Shown in pieces: positions 63,755-64,000 of a stretch of DNA of 64,000 nucleotides. Position 1 is the stretch's first letter. Each line of letters opens with the position of its first letter. The DNA is from DATBGE01 sp036558125 (GTDB lineage Bacteria; Gemmatimonadota; Gemmatimonadetes; Gemmatimonadales; GWC2-71-9): assembly GCA_036558125.1 (NCBI GenBank), contig DATBGE010000132.1:5744-69743 (forward strand), in the 5' to 3' direction. A program made the translations under genes and the position numbers. Below the pieces are notes generated by a model that saw only the letters and a program-made list of their open reading frames with translations, searched no databases and was not told the origin of the DNA.

Positions 63755-63908
63755 CCTGGGGTGGTCGGATCAGTCTAATCCGCGAGCTTCACTCTAACTC
63801 CCCCTCTGGCATGACTTTCGGGTTCTCCGTATTCTTCCTGCCCGGACTCCCGCGGAACCAACCCGATCCTCCGAGCCAGCGTCCCGGCACCGGGACGGAG
63901 CCTCTGCT

Positions 63909-64000
63909 ATGGCCCAAACCCAGCTCCCCGTGGTCCAATCCGGCTTCCTCAAGACCTCCCGCCGCGATGCGTGGTGGGTGCAGCCGCTGGTCGTCTTTAC
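63909..64000 (+). CDS. Membrane protein N-terminus, possibly a succinate dehydrogenase subunit (3' cut)
   Basis: Only 30 codons are visible from ATG 63909: FLKTSRRDAWWVQPLVVF starts a probable membrane protein. From memory, the RRDxWWxxPL pattern followed by a hydrophobic segment resembles the membrane subunits annotated with succinate dehydrogenase in Gemmatimonadota and Bacteroidota. This is a weak assignment; the gene runs off the window. Confidence 0.35.
   Translation, partial: MAQTQLPVVQSGFLKTSRRDAWWVQPLVVF

Overview
The window is high-GC, densely packed bacterial chromosomal DNA. The gene mix fits a soil-type Gemmatimonadota or a related phylum: TonB-dependent receptor with a carboxypeptidase-regulatory-like domain, DUF885 and amidohydrolase lipoproteins, ECF sigma/anti-sigma pair, MASE1 sensors and many small exported proteins. 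That placement is inferred from gene content; no rRNA or tRNA is present to confirm it.

Positions 1-24016 (all + strand) are the distal part of an extracellular contractile injection system (eCIS; Afp/PVC-like phage-tail-derived particle) locus. In order: a hub-assembly-chaperone-like protein (cut by the window edge), a Pro-rich protein, a DUF4255 (Afp16 N-domain-like) protein, the Afp15-like AAA+ ATPase and a small conserved protein. A cargo island follows with three DUF4157 (eCIS core domain) proteins, two of them each followed by a small unknown gene. Then come the tube-initiator/LysM proteins, hub, OB-fold spike, PAAR-like tip, gp25-like protein, two large baseplate-wedge proteins, a tail protein I-like protein and a DUF6519 protein. 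At the end is a broken M12A/matrixin-like metalloprotease with a PPC domain. Most genes overlap by 4 bases, so this looks like one long operon. Sheath and tube genes are not in the window and presumably lie to the left.

Positions 24050-40570 are mainly - strand housekeeping and envelope genes: GNAT, a C39/C70-like cysteine peptidase lipoprotein, a VIT-family transporter, an IS110 transposase remnant, a DUF885 protein, DDAH, a beta-decarboxylating dehydrogenase, a zinc-ribbon protein, an outer-membrane protein, an RNase HI-like protein with unusual active-site positions, a tandem UspA protein, SelD, and exported amidohydrolase and SnoaL-like lipoproteins.

Positions 40671-44789 (+) are a trehalose operon (otsA-otsB-GH15). 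From 44875 to 51720 (-) come lipoproteins, a GNAT, a small HTH protein, a methyltransferase, a MASE1-GGDEF cyclase, a META-domain protein, a PP2C phosphatase and a glycosyltransferase. From 51788 to 59343 (+) come a MASE1-PAS histidine kinase, a TonB-dependent receptor, an ECF sigma factor with its anti-sigma factor, and a lipoprotein that shares a promoter-like motif with the sigma gene. A SufR-like regulator diverges from a di-haem cytochrome c lipoprotein. MsrA, a DinB-family protein, a TonB C-terminal-domain protein and the 5' end of a membrane protein close the window.

Several intergenic gaps carry arrays of 7-9 nt tandem repeats, often as long inverted repeats between gene ends. They are a recurrent structural feature here that the genes do not explain.
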